A stretch of DNA of 64,000 nt from Nitrospira sp. (lineage in GTDB: Bacteria > Nitrospirota > Nitrospiria > Nitrospirales > Nitrospiraceae). The first letter of the stretch is position 1. The number at the start of each line of letters is the position of its first letter. The stretch is taken from contig JAOUMR010000002.1 in the NCBI GenBank assembly GCA_029881435.1, forward strand, positions 1 through 64,000. The letters run 5' to 3'. Below, in pieces: positions 25,790-35,020 of the stretch. Position numbers and translations under genes: made by a program. The notes beneath the pieces are model-generated. The model had not been told where the DNA came from. It ran no database searches and worked only from the letters and a program-made list of their open reading frames with translations.

Positions 25790-27247
25790 ATGAGCTCTCC
25801 GATCTGGGACGAATCAGCCGAGCTTGCCCTGAAACGCATTGCGGCGTCAGGCGCTGAGTACGGCGATATCCGCATTCAGGACAGCAGTACAGAACACATT
25901 GAAGGCGAGGATCGCCGAATTGCCTCGATTCAAGACTCTCGGGACATCGGTTTCGGCGTGCGTGTGCTCTACCACGGAGCGTGGGGGTTCGCGGCGAGCT
26001 CCATCTTGTCGCTCGAAGAAGTACCGCGTGTCGCGGACCTGGCGATCGAGATCGCCAAAGGCTCTGCATCGATCGCACTTGAGAAAGTACGGTTAGCACC
26101 GGAGCCTGTCCACCGTGACTGTGTCGTCACCCCTTGCCGAATCAACCCCTTCACGGTCTCGCTGGAAAAGAAAACCGATTTATTGCTGAATACGATGGAA
26201 ACGCTCCATCGACAATCCGGTATCGCACGAAGTAGCGCGAGCCTGTGGGCTTGTCGAGATAGGAAGCTGTTCGTCTCAACGGAGGGGTCACGCATAGAAT
26301 GGGATCTGCTGGCGGGACAGGGCGAGTGTACAGCCACCGCTCTCTCTGAAGGCCGATTTGCCTCGCGCAGCTTCAATACACCCTATCTCAGGAAAGGCTA
26401 TGAACTGATCCAAGAAGCAGATCTGTTGCGAGAGGCGCCGAGGGTTGCCGCCCAGGCGGTCGAAAAGGTGAAGGCTCCGGTGATAGAGGCGGGCGAATAC
26501 GATCTGGTGCTCGATCCGGAGCATCTGTCGTTGACCATTCATGAATCCTGTGGCCACCCAAGCGAATTGGATCGCGCCCTTGGCTACGAAGCCAATTACG
26601 CTGGGACCAGCTTTCTAACGCCGGACAAGCAGGGTAGCTTTCGGTATGGGTCGCCATTCGTGAGTTTGGTGGCCGATAACACCGAACCGGAAACCCTGGC
26701 TGCGACCGGGTACGATGACGACGGGGTGATGTGTCAGCATTGGGACATCGTCCGGAACGGAGTGTTTGTTGGGTATTGTACGAACCGGGAGGTGGCGCCA
26801 AAGATCGGTGAATCTCGGTCACGCGGCTCCAATCGGGCTGATGGATGGGGGAATATCCCGATGGTGCGTATCGCGAATATTGGACTTGAGCCAGGCTCAG
26901 CGACCGTCGATCAACTGATTGCCGACGTGAAGCACGGCATCTACATCGAAGGCCATGGGTCTTATAGCATTGATCAGCGCCGCTACAATTTTCAGTTCGG
27001 GGGCGACGGGTTTTGGCAGATTGAAAACGGTAGGCGCACCCATATGCTGCGGGATGTGATCTACCATGGGATCACACCGGAATTTTGGAATGGCTGTGAC
27101 GGAGTGGCTGACCGGTCATCCCGCCGTCGGTATGGATTCATTACATGCGGAAAAGGGCAGCCAGGACAGTCTGGTTGGATGACTCACGCGGCTTCTCCGG
27201 CGAGGTTTCGAAAAGTTCAGGTGATCAGAGGAGAGAGCTCCTCATGA
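25790..27247 (+). CDS. tldD: Metalloprotease TldD
   Basis: TldD and TldE (PmbA) form a heterodimeric zinc protease that opens and trims unfolded peptides; in enterobacteria it matures microcin B17 and degrades CcdA. The protein (about 485 residues) carries the zinc-binding motif as HESCGHPSE, followed by RALGYEANYAGTSFL, and the C-terminal pattern DGFWQIENGRRTHMLRDVIYHG. The start at 25790 (MSSPIWDES) is preferred to GTG 25781. The stop overlaps the pmbA start by four bases (ATGA). All expected metal ligands are visible, so it should be active. Confidence 0.92.
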   Translation: MSSPIWDESAELALKRIAASGAEYGDIRIQDSSTEHIEGEDRRIASIQDSRDIGFGVRVLYHGAWGFAASSILSLEEVPRVADLAIEIAKGSASIALEKVRLAPEPVHRDCVVTPCRINPFTVSLEKKTDLLLNTMETLHRQSGIARSSASLWACRDRKLFVSTEGSRIEWDLLAGQGECTATALSEGRFASRSFNTPYLRKGYELIQEADLLREAPRVAAQAVEKVKAPVIEAGEYDLVLDPEHLSLTIHESCGHPSELDRALGYEANYAGTSFLTPDKQGSFRYGSPFVSLVADNTEPETLAATGYDDDGVMCQHWDIVRNGVFVGYCTNREVAPKIGESRSRGSNRADGWGNIPMVRIANIGLEPGSATVDQLIADVKHGIYIEGHGSYSIDQRRYNFQFGGDGFWQIENGRRTHMLRDVIYHGITPEFWNGCDGVADRSSRRRYGFITCGKGQPGQSGWMTHAASPARFRKVQVIRGESSS

Positions 27248-28584
27248 CTGTTGTGAACGACAAGGGGCTGAAGTTGACCAGCCGCGACGAGTTTCGCTTT
27301 CTCAGCGATCTGGTCTTGACTCGCTCGTCCGCTGATCACACGATCGTCCGTCTTCGGGATCACCATGCCGGCACGGCGAGGTTTGCCAATAATCAAGTGA
27401 TTCAAAATGTCGACGCGAGACGGGGCTCATTGGCGGTGACGGTCGCCTTCGGGGGTCAGCAGGGGATCGCCAGCACGACCGATTTTACCGCCGGCGCGAT
27501 TCAGGAGACGCTCGCTCGTGCCGAGCGCATTGCCACGGTCTCACCCATAGACCCTGAATACCTTCCGCCTCCGGATCCATGCGTCTTCCCGATCAGGGAC
27601 ACTGCGAAACCGGAGACTATGGCGGCAGGACCGTCGCGCCGTCTGGAGTACGCAAGCGAAGCGATCGGCCAGTGCCGGATGGAGAATCTTACGGGCGCGG
27701 GACTAGTCTCGTCCTCAGCGACAGCCGTTGGGATTGCTGCAGACAACGGACTGTTCGGCTATGAACGTCGAGCGGGTGCGAGTTTCAGTCTGACGGTCCA
27801 GGCTGGCGATGCGACCGGGTGGAGCGCGGCTGCCCATCGATCGATCGATCACTTGAAGGTGCAGGAGCGTACGTTGGCGACGATCAGCAAAGCCAAACGT
27901 AGCCGTGATATGTGCGAGTTACCCGCAGGACGGTATCCCGTAATTCTTGAACCGGCTGCCGTGGCTGGACTATGGGCCTGGCTGATCCGATCCCTTGATG
28001 CCAAGTCTTATGTGAAGGGGACGAGCGCATTTGCGGACAAACTCGGACGGGCAATCGTGGATGAACGCATTATGCTCCGGAACAGCCCCGACCATATGGA
28101 CCTATTCGGGGAAGGTTTTTCCACTGACGGCTTGCCGAGTCTGCCATCGGTGTGGATCGATCACGGAACGTTAAAACAGCTGGCCTATGACCGATTCACG
28201 GCGAAGAGTCAGGGCGTGGCAGCTATCCCCACCCTGGAGGCGCCCATGTTGTCTGTCGATGGTCCCTCGGTTCACTCGATTCAGGATCTCATCAAAAGCA
28301 CAGCACGCGCTATTCTCGTGACGAATTTTTGGTATATCCGACCCGTCAATCTCCGTGAGCTCATGCTGACCGGGATGACGCGGGATGGGACGTTTCTGAT
28401 CGAAAACGGGGAGATTGTCTCAGCCGTGAAAAACTTTCGATTTCATGAGAGCCCGCTGCGCGTATTTCAGCAAATGGACCTATGGACTGCACCGATGGAG
28501 GCAGTGAACTCGGAGACCGGGAAGCTGCTGGTCCCGGCGATGGTCCTGCCCCAATTCCAGTTCTCCAGTGTGACCCGCTTCTAA
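27244..28584 (+). CDS. pmbA: TldE/PmbA, partner of TldD
   Basis: This is the non-metal-binding partner of TldD. The track begins upstream at 27145 inside tldD, but the start is ATG 27244, which overlaps the tldD stop by four bases and has GAGGAGAGAG before it. The protein is then 446 residues with typical PmbA blocks: AVTVAFGGQQGIASTTD, AAAWSAAAHRS-like text (GDATGWSAAAHRSIDH), and the C-terminal VTNFWYIRPVNLRELMLTGMTRDGTFLIENGEI. No HExxH-type site is present, as expected for the subunit. It forms an operon with tldD. Confidence 0.9.
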   Translation: MTVVNDKGLKLTSRDEFRFLSDLVLTRSSADHTIVRLRDHHAGTARFANNQVIQNVDARRGSLAVTVAFGGQQGIASTTDFTAGAIQETLARAERIATVSPIDPEYLPPPDPCVFPIRDTAKPETMAAGPSRRLEYASEAIGQCRMENLTGAGLVSSSATAVGIAADNGLFGYERRAGASFSLTVQAGDATGWSAAAHRSIDHLKVQERTLATISKAKRSRDMCELPAGRYPVILEPAAVAGLWAWLIRSLDAKSYVKGTSAFADKLGRAIVDERIMLRNSPDHMDLFGEGFSTDGLPSLPSVWIDHGTLKQLAYDRFTAKSQGVAAIPTLEAPMLSVDGPSVHSIQDLIKSTARAILVTNFWYIRPVNLRELMLTGMTRDGTFLIENGEIVSAVKNFRFHESPLRVFQQMDLWTAPMEAVNSETGKLLVPAMVLPQFQFSSVTRF

Positions 28585-28645
28585 GTTATTGTTAAAGAAT
28601 ATGAATATATTGATATATTCTGGTATCCTTCCAGAGATAAAATGG

Positions 28646-28676
28646 TTGACTCTTGCGTCCGTCAGGAGTAGATAAT
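28646..28676 (+). promoter_or_regulatory. Possible sigma-70 promoter upstream of the 28705 gene
   Basis: TTGACT at 28646-28651 and GATAAT at 28671-28676 are 19 bases apart, about 28 bases before the ATG of the next gene. Just upstream, AGAATAT and ATATTCT form an AT-rich inverted repeat around 28597-28621, which could be an operator or the tldD-pmbA transcript end. Confidence 0.35.
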
Positions 28677-28704
28677 TCATAGACTTGAGGGAAGGAATTA
28701 GCTT

Positions 28705-29367
28705 ATGGCCCCCCGATACAACCAAGAGCCGATCAACCTCATTCATCGAATCCCCTCACAGAAGCAGATAGACGAGGCCCGACCGGCCCCTGCTCCGTAC
28801 GGCCAATTTCTCCTCGAAGTTGGGGCCAAATGTTGGCGGAGTGTCCTTGGGTTTCTTGCACGGGTGACGCGGTATGAGGATGAGACGCCGTCCTCCGTCC
28901 AGACCACAACTGGTCTACAAGACGGCCAGGCTCTTTCCGCGATAGCTCAGACCGCTACGCAATCTGATCAGGTTGTTGAGCGTGTGAATAGCGAAACTGC
29001 GGTAGCGGTGCAAGTCAACGAACCGCACAATCCAGCTGTCCAGGAAGCAGCCATCCCGCAACAGGGGGCGGTCCCGACTGTGGTTCAGCCTGAAGTGATC
29101 TCTGAACTCCGATCGTTTCTCATTAGACAGCAAGATCAGATCGCGTATCTCTCCAGCGAAATTGCTCAGTTGAAATCGTTGGTGGTTTCCCAACAGCAGG
29201 TGCTTGTTCATCTCGGGCAGGAGCTCGAAGCCGAAACCTTTCCCACGGTCGCGACGGGCATGGGTCCAAATCCGGCTAAGCGGGGACGAATTGTTCGGAA
29301 AACCCCCACCACAAAAGAGAAATCGCTTCCTCCTCAAGAACCTGAGAGTCAGTCCCTCAATCTATAG
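28705..29367 (+). CDS. Hypothetical protein with C-terminal coiled coil
   Basis: I do not recognise a family for this 220-residue protein. It has no signal peptide. A short N-terminal part with a hydrophobic stretch (FLLEVGAKCWRSVLGFLARV, about 32-51) is followed by a long Gln/Val/Thr-rich low-complexity region and then a probable coiled coil (LRSFLIRQQDQIAYLSSEIAQLKSLVVSQQQVLVHLGQELEAE, about 133-176). The tail is basic (KRGRIVRKTPTTKEK). Such layout suggests a scaffold or nucleoid/membrane-associated structural protein, but this is inference. It is separated from pmbA by 120 bases and appears to have its own promoter. Confidence 0.65.
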   Translation: MAPRYNQEPINLIHRIPSQKQIDEARPAPAPYGQFLLEVGAKCWRSVLGFLARVTRYEDETPSSVQTTTGLQDGQALSAIAQTATQSDQVVERVNSETAVAVQVNEPHNPAVQEAAIPQQGAVPTVVQPEVISELRSFLIRQQDQIAYLSSEIAQLKSLVVSQQQVLVHLGQELEAETFPTVATGMGPNPAKRGRIVRKTPTTKEKSLPPQEPESQSLNL

Positions 29368-29438
29368 ATCGCCGATTACGGCGTAGGTGGATACCTTCCT
29401 CTAGCCAGGCCCTGGCCTCGTCTGTTAAAAAACCGTTC

Positions 29439-31076
29439 ATGACGATCTCTCGCTTTGCAGTGGGGAGTGCACTCTGGCTAGTTCTGTTTATGATCAAGAT
29501 TGTTGCGGCTGCTGAACCTTCTCTTGCTCAGGTGCCGCTCTATGACAATCTTGGCACTCACCATCATCCCATCACAACCACCTCGACCGGGGCGCAACGA
29601 TACTTTGATCAGGGATTGCGGATGGTCTATGCCTTTAATCACGACGAAGCCGTTCTGGCGTTTGAAGCAGCAGCTCGTCTGGACCCCGCTGCAGCCATGG
29701 CCTACTGGGGGGTAGCCCTCGCGTTGGGACCAAATATCAATACGGCCATGGATAAAACAGACGAGCGACGCGCGTGGGAAGCCGTCCAGAAGGCCAAATT
29801 CAAGAGCGCTCATGTGAGCGCTGCCGAACGGGCCTACATCGACGCGATCAGTAAACGGTATAGCCAAAAATCGCAGCCACGGGGACCTCTCGATAAAGCC
29901 TATGCGGAGGCGATGCGAGGGGTATGGCGACAGTTTCCTGATGACCCGGATGCGGGAGTCCTCTTTGCAGAGGCCCTAATGGACCTCCGACCATGGGATC
30001 TCTGGACAGCGGGCGGACAGCCGAGACCTGGGACCGACGACATCGTGTCGACATTGGAATCGATCCTCGCGAAGTTCCCGGATCATCCTGGCGCCTGCCA
30101 TTACTACATCCATAGCGTGGAAGCCTCGCCGAAGCCGGAACGGGCTCTGGATTGCGCGGAACGACTACCCGGTCTCATGCCGGGTGCCGGTCACCTGGTT
30201 CACATGCCCACCCATCTCTCTATGCGACTCGGTCAGTACCATGAAGCCTCAGAGCAGAATGCGAAGGCGGTACATGCCGATGAAAACTATTTGGCTGGGA
30301 GAAAATTAAAGGGTGATTATGCTGACGGCTACTACACGCACAATCTCTATTTCCTCTGGAGTGCGCTCGTCATGGAGGGTCGAAAAACAGAAGCCTTGAA
30401 GGTCGCACGACAAGTGGCGAAAACGATCAACGAGGAGGAGGCTCGCAGAGACAAGTGGAAAGAGCTCTACCTCCCGACTCCTCTGTGGTCCATGATTCGA
30501 TTCGGCCAATGGGATGTCCTGCTTCACGAGCTGCCGCCTCCCAAGACCTTGCGCTTGCAACAGGCCATGTGGAGACTGGGAAGGGGCATGGCGTTGGCGA
30601 CATCTGGTCGCTTGCCAGGAGCCGAAGGGGAACATTTTGTACTGGCTGGGTTGGCCAAACGAATCGGACGTGATCGGACTGCAGAGGAGAAAACAGAACG
30701 AGCGTTGGTAAAGATTGCCGAGCGGCTGCTGGCTGGTGAAATCGCCACGCACTCAAGGAAGCTGGATGAAGCGATAACCGCGCTCTCGGATGCGCTGAAA
30801 CTGGAAGACGCACTGCCGTATAGTGAGCCGCCTTTGTGGCCTATTCCCATTCGACATTATCTGGGAGCGCTCTTATTGAAATCCGGGCAGCCCAGCCGTG
30901 CCGAATCGGTCTATCGGGCAGATCTGGGGAAGAATCCACAGAACGGCTGGGCGTATTACGGGCTCCTACAAAGCCTTCGTGCTCAACAGAAAGGGCGGGA
31001 GGCGGCGAGGATCGAAGCGCAATTCAAAAAGGCATGGGAATACGCGGACGTGACACTCATGGCGTCTCGATTTTGA
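29439..31076 (+). CDS. Exported TPR-repeat protein
   Basis: A 545-residue protein with an N-terminal signal peptide (about 1-32, ending AEPSLAQ). The rest is helical repeats: STGAQRYFDQGLRMVYAFNHDEAVLAFEAAARLDPAAAMAYWGVALALG is a clear TPR block near residues 48-95, and LKSGQPSRAESVYRADLGKNPQNGWAYYGLLQSLRAQ is another at the C-terminus. The middle holds HPGACHYYIHSVEAS and GHLVHMPTHLSMRLGQYHEA, blocks conserved in a family of large secreted TPR proteins of unknown function. The clustered His residues could bind metal. It is probably periplasmic. The TIGR00725 gene follows after about 30 bases. Confidence 0.8.
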   Translation: MTISRFAVGSALWLVLFMIKIVAAAEPSLAQVPLYDNLGTHHHPITTTSTGAQRYFDQGLRMVYAFNHDEAVLAFEAAARLDPAAAMAYWGVALALGPNINTAMDKTDERRAWEAVQKAKFKSAHVSAAERAYIDAISKRYSQKSQPRGPLDKAYAEAMRGVWRQFPDDPDAGVLFAEALMDLRPWDLWTAGGQPRPGTDDIVSTLESILAKFPDHPGACHYYIHSVEASPKPERALDCAERLPGLMPGAGHLVHMPTHLSMRLGQYHEASEQNAKAVHADENYLAGRKLKGDYADGYYTHNLYFLWSALVMEGRKTEALKVARQVAKTINEEEARRDKWKELYLPTPLWSMIRFGQWDVLLHELPPPKTLRLQQAMWRLGRGMALATSGRLPGAEGEHFVLAGLAKRIGRDRTAEEKTERALVKIAERLLAGEIATHSRKLDEAITALSDALKLEDALPYSEPPLWPIPIRHYLGALLLKSGQPSRAESVYRADLGKNPQNGWAYYGLLQSLRAQQKGREAARIEAQFKKAWEYADVTLMASRF

Positions 31077-31107
31077 AAGATTGTCGGAGTCTGGTTAGGA
31101 GGAAGGC

Positions 31108-31650
31108 ATGCGATTTGTCGTAGGTGTCATGGGGCCAGCGAAAGCGCCAAAGCGAGATCTGGACAATGCACGGGTCCTTGGGGAATTCATTGCACGACGT
31201 GGCTGGGTCGTCTTGACGGGGGGCCGTGACGTCGGTGTGATGGATGCCGCGTGCGAAGGGGCGAAGCGAGTCGGCGGGAGCCTGACCATTGGAGTGTTAC
31301 CGACGGCCAAAGACAAGGTGTCGCGCCATGTGGATGTCTCGATCATCACGGAAATGGGGAGTGGACGGAACAACATCAATGTGTTGTCCAGCCATGTCGT
31401 AGTCGTGTGCGGATTAACGGGCTCAGGTACCGTTTCAGAAGTCGCGCTCGCGGTGAAGGCGGGTAAGCCCGTCATTCTGGTCGCTGCCTCTCCTGCCGAC
31501 GTGGCATTCTTCCGCAAGCTCGACAAGCGGCTCGTCAATGCGGCCGGGTCACCGGAAGAAGCTATCGAACTCATCATGAAGCTGATGGACGGGCGTTCGC
31601 GCCGCGCGCGTCATGTTGAGCAGGATCGGTACTCGTATCTTCCTGTATAA
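31108..31650 (+). CDS. TIGR00725-family Rossmann-like protein (LOG/molybdopterin-carrier-like)
   Basis: A 180-residue protein of the SLOG fold group. It has VVGVMGPAKAPKRDLDNARVLGEFIARRGWVVLTGGRDVGVMDAACEGAKRVGG, the glycine-rich nucleotide-binding pattern of TIGR00725 and lysine-decarboxylase-like proteins, and GLTGSGTVSEVALAVKAGKPVILV in place of the PGGxGTxxE loop of the LOG cytokinin-activating enzymes. Known relatives carry molybdenum cofactor or bind nucleotides. Function here is unknown. GGAGGAAGGC precedes the ATG. It follows the TPR protein gene closely and may share its transcript. Confidence 0.82.
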   Translation: MRFVVGVMGPAKAPKRDLDNARVLGEFIARRGWVVLTGGRDVGVMDAACEGAKRVGGSLTIGVLPTAKDKVSRHVDVSIITEMGSGRNNINVLSSHVVVVCGLTGSGTVSEVALAVKAGKPVILVAASPADVAFFRKLDKRLVNAAGSPEEAIELIMKLMDGRSRRARHVEQDRYSYLPV

Positions 31651-31787
31651 CGGCTCAGGCATTCGCGCCCGTCTCTAGCGCACATGGGTTCCCCATACAG
31701 AACAGCAAGCACCACACCTGAACCGCTCTCGTAGTAGGATGTAAGAACCGTCTCACCGAGGCGACGATAGAGAAGGAGGAATTACCC

Positions 31788-32408
31788 ATGGCAACTCATC
31801 GAGCGCTGACACTCCTTATGGTCAATTTGGCAATCTGTGTGACCCTTGTCGCGTGGTCTTCACAAAGAGCGCTAAGCGCATCGACCACCGCCAAAGCCTA
31901 CTTCGCGGGAGGTTGTTTCTGGTGCATGGAAGAGGCGTTCGAACAGGTGGAGGGCGTCTTGTCGGTGGCTTCCGGTTACATGGGGGGAACCGTCGCCAAT
32001 CCGACCTATGAACAGGTGTCGGCTGGACGCACAGGCCATGCTGAAGCCGTAGAAGTGATCTATGACCCAGCTAAAGTCAGTTATCAACAGCTCTTGGAGG
32101 CCTTTTGGAAAAACATTGATCCTCTCACCCCCAACGCGCAGTTCTGTGATCATGGGAGCCAATACCGGTCAGCGGTGTTTTATACCTCGGAAGAAGAACA
32201 GCGACTCGCGGCAGCATCGAAAACCGCCATCGAACAGGCGAAGCAATTTCCTGCACCGATCGTGACTGAGCTGGTCCCGGCATCCGCCTTCTACCAAGCT
32301 GAAGACTATCACCAGGATTATTACAAGAAGAACCCATTCCGGTATAAGTACTACAAGTACAGCTGCGGTCGAGCGAAGCGGCTAGAAGCCCTGTGGGGGA
32401 AGTCGTAG
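31788..32408 (+). CDS. msrA: Exported peptide methionine-(S)-S-oxide reductase MsrA
   Basis: MsrA reduces methionine-S-sulfoxide in oxidised proteins. The catalytic motif GGCFWCMEEAFEQVEGV is complete, and GYMGGTVANPTYEQVSAGRTGHAEAVEVIYDP, DHGSQYRSAVF and AEDYHQDYYKKNP all match the family. Unlike the cytoplasmic form, the first 35 residues are a signal peptide (LMVNLAICVTLVAWSSQRALSAS), so the enzyme repairs periplasmic or envelope proteins. A single Cys follows near the C-terminus (YKYSCGRAKR) that may act as resolving residue. GAAGGAGGAATT lies before the ATG. Confidence 0.93.
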   Translation: MATHRALTLLMVNLAICVTLVAWSSQRALSASTTAKAYFAGGCFWCMEEAFEQVEGVLSVASGYMGGTVANPTYEQVSAGRTGHAEAVEVIYDPAKVSYQQLLEAFWKNIDPLTPNAQFCDHGSQYRSAVFYTSEEEQRLAAASKTAIEQAKQFPAPIVTELVPASAFYQAEDYHQDYYKKNPFRYKYYKYSCGRAKRLEALWGKS

Positions 32409-32914
32409 GGCGCTGACCGTAGACCAGAGCGCGGAAAGTACGTGACCAATCCAAGCGCTAACACGGCACCGATGGTGGTGCAACCGACGATTGCGCCCCA
32501 CGTTCCGCTGGCCCTCGCTTGAGTCAGCGATTCCATATCGCCATCTTTTCTTGTTTTCCGCAATCAATCTCCTAGAATTCCGGAGAGCTTTGCTGGGAGC
32601 CCTCCGTTAAACGACCAGATAGCGCAAGGCCGGATCAAATATTCCTCATATTTCTTGCATATCTTGAGAAATCCGGTGCTGTGTGCTTGGGCTATTCCGC
32701 TGTCAGTTGTCTCATGAATGTGCGAATGATGCAGGGAACAAGACCTAACCCTGAAGCATGTTGCGATTCCTGGGTTCCTGACAGCATCAAACTTTATCAA
32801 TACCTGCGATCAACATCTGTTGATCCTACCTCTCACGCACGTGTACTATTCCATTCACAATCGCAATAGGAGTACGGTTGAGTCCTCTGCACCCTTTAGG
32901 AGTAGGAGGCTATA
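32409..32914. other. Long gap between msrA and the GC-rich secreted protein gene
   Basis: About 500 bases contain no strong gene. On the minus strand a 61-codon ORF starting at 32536 has a hydrophobic helix (GAIVGCTTIGAVLALGLVTYF) but overlaps the msrA end and lacks a clear ribosome-binding site, so it is left uncalled. The right part is AT-rich and probably holds the promoter of the next gene. TTAGGAGTAGGAGG lies just before the ATG at 32915. Confidence 0.4.
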
Positions 32915-34708
32915 ATGATAATCTTGCGATGGCGTAGCCTATTCTTTGCGACAGCATTCTTGTTCCCAATCCTCTTTCAGACTCCAGATGCTCAAGCCAA
33001 GTCAGGGAATGGTCATGAGAATGGTTACGAAAACGACCGCGAGGATGATCGTGGCCATGGCCGCAGTCATAATCGCCAGATCCGCTACGAGCTGTGGGGC
33101 AGCGACCAGTCCAACTCCGTTGCCGGCCAGACCGGCCTCGGCCTGAACGGCAGCTTCGTCTGGATCTGGCACAGCGACGACGTGGCGAAACAGATCACGG
33201 GGGGCCCGGCGGCCCAACCTCTTCCCTGCGCCGGAACCGGCGCGCCGTGCGACACGAACCTCGTGTTCCCAGCGGCCCTCGCCGAATACGACGAGTTCAA
33301 CAATCCGACCGGGAGCACCCGCCCAGTCACTGGACGCCTGCATTCGTCGTTCATCGACCCCCAGCACAAATACGCGCTGCTGAGCTTCTTTGCGCCCGGC
33401 GGCGGGATGATCGGGGTCATGGATGCCGAGACCAAGGAGGGGATTGCCCTGTTCCGGGCGACTCAGACCGGCACGGGTCGCACTAACCACATGAGCTTCT
33501 GGCGGTTCGACGGGCTAGCCATCCTCGTGTGCAACCTCGACGGCCGAATCGTCGAGCGGATCGACGTCACGCGTGACGCAAACGGCAAAATCATCGGATT
33601 GATCTACAACATTCCCGCTGCGCTCGGCGTCGGCAAGGGCCAGGCCACGGTGGTGCCGCCACGCGCGTACCTCGGCAACAACGCCATCAACCACCCGCTG
33701 ATCGGCAGCATTCAACATGGATCCCCCGACTTCGCCGACCTGACTCCAAATGGGTTCTGCAAGGAGAACGGCTGCGCTGCGGGTCCGAACGGGTCCGCTG
33801 GCGGCAGGCCGAACACGGCAATCCTTTGCCCCATCCCGGCCTACGACAACTCCCTCATCTACGTGACCCTGGCCGGAGGCGGCCTGCTAGTGGTCGATTC
33901 GGCGGTCACTCCAATGGCGATCGTGGGCGAGTACGGCAACCTGCTAATCAACGGCGCGGGCTGCGCCGGTGCCCAGGCCAATGGCCTCATCCACCTCGAC
34001 GCGGGTGTTGCGGCTTCGGCGGCAGGGGCTACCCACTCGACGTTTACCGTATATACGCTGAAACACGCGAGCTTCCCGTTCGCGCCTGGGCACAACGCGG
34101 AGAACGTGCCCACCCCCGATGTCGCCTTCAAGGACACTACCAACACCGACAGCAATGGCAAGATCGGCGGGATAGCTCCAAATATGACCGGCCAGCTACC
34201 GGGCGTCACGACCCGGCGCGACGCCCACGGCGTGGTGGCCACGCTTGACGAACGATACGTCCACACCGGCGACCGGATCCGCAACAACGTCGAGGTGGTC
34301 AAAACGATGGGCAAGTCCAAGAACAAGGAGACCTATGACCTCACGTCGGCCAACGGCAATGGGAGCGGTATCGGCCCCTGCGCCGCCGCCAGCGTCCAGG
34401 ACGACCCCGGGATGCCCCGGAACGACCCGGCACCTGACCTGATGTCCCGCAGCCCCAACGACGACTATCTGTTCATCGCGCTCCGCGGGCCCGCACCGAT
34501 CACTGCCAACCACGCTGCGCAGGGCAGCTGCCCAGGCGTGGGCGTGGTCCGGCTCGAGCAAGGGGGTAAGAGCGGCCAACTCATCACCGTCCTGCGGGCC
34601 ACCAACACCATCGACACCGCGCCAGCCGGCGCGCCACCGGGCGGCCACGCCTACACCGGGCAGGAGCGGGCTGACATGCATTTCGTGGACGTGCGGATTA
34701 TTGACTAG
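32915..34708 (+). CDS. GC-rich secreted protein, possibly beta-propeller, unknown function
   Basis: A 597-residue exported protein. The signal peptide (about 1-28, ending DAQA) is followed by a charged His/Asn/Asp-rich segment (KSGNGHENGYENDREDDRGHGRSHN, about 29-53) and a large beta-rich domain with repeated Gly/Asn loops such as LLSFFAPGGGMIGVMDAETKEGIALF, SLIYVTLAGGGLLVVDSA and YLFIALRGPAPI, spaced like propeller blades. Several Cys pairs (LPCAGTGAPC, GFCKENGCAAG, CAGAQ) suggest disulfides. From about base 33090 the codons become strongly G+C-biased at third positions, unlike both neighbours, and it is flanked by gene-free stretches, which suggests recent transfer. I do not recognise its family. 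Confidence 0.72.
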   Translation: MIILRWRSLFFATAFLFPILFQTPDAQAKSGNGHENGYENDREDDRGHGRSHNRQIRYELWGSDQSNSVAGQTGLGLNGSFVWIWHSDDVAKQITGGPAAQPLPCAGTGAPCDTNLVFPAALAEYDEFNNPTGSTRPVTGRLHSSFIDPQHKYALLSFFAPGGGMIGVMDAETKEGIALFRATQTGTGRTNHMSFWRFDGLAILVCNLDGRIVERIDVTRDANGKIIGLIYNIPAALGVGKGQATVVPPRAYLGNNAINHPLIGSIQHGSPDFADLTPNGFCKENGCAAGPNGSAGGRPNTAILCPIPAYDNSLIYVTLAGGGLLVVDSAVTPMAIVGEYGNLLINGAGCAGAQANGLIHLDAGVAASAAGATHSTFTVYTLKHASFPFAPGHNAENVPTPDVAFKDTTNTDSNGKIGGIAPNMTGQLPGVTTRRDAHGVVATLDERYVHTGDRIRNNVEVVKTMGKSKNKETYDLTSANGNGSGIGPCAAASVQDDPGMPRNDPAPDLMSRSPNDDYLFIALRGPAPITANHAAQGSCPGVGVVRLEQGGKSGQLITVLRATNTIDTAPAGAPPGGHAYTGQERADMHFVDVRIID

Positions 34709-35020
34709 GGGGTCGGCTCACTCCGATCTAATTCGCGCGATCATATCGCAGGACTTGACGCTGCGCTTCGAAATGAGTCCGTGGCCTTCTGAGTGCCATG
34801 GGAAAGTTCTGGGGTCGGATGTTGTTCTGTGCATCACCAAATACCGAACCCAGGTGGTCACCAAACGGGCGAGTCGATCAACGCTTCGGCATGGCTTAGC
34901 ACAGGTGGCATCACGAGCAACTCCCGTGCAGATGCCATAGACCAGGGTTAACGCACAAGAGCTGACAGGGTTGCTGCGAGCGAGCGCTTGAGGGGTCTAT
35001 AATGTCGAGGAGCGTTTCTT
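34709..35020. other. Gap between the GC-rich gene and the PilZ gene
   Basis: About 310 bases. Small ORFs here lack recognisable protein character. No terminator, repeat or RNA gene could be identified. Confidence 0.3.

Noticed and set aside
32351-32536. Minus-strand 61-codon ORF with a hydrophobic helix after msrA
   Set aside because: It overlaps the end of msrA, has no clear ribosome-binding site, and its tail is the antisense of msrA; support is too weak to call it.
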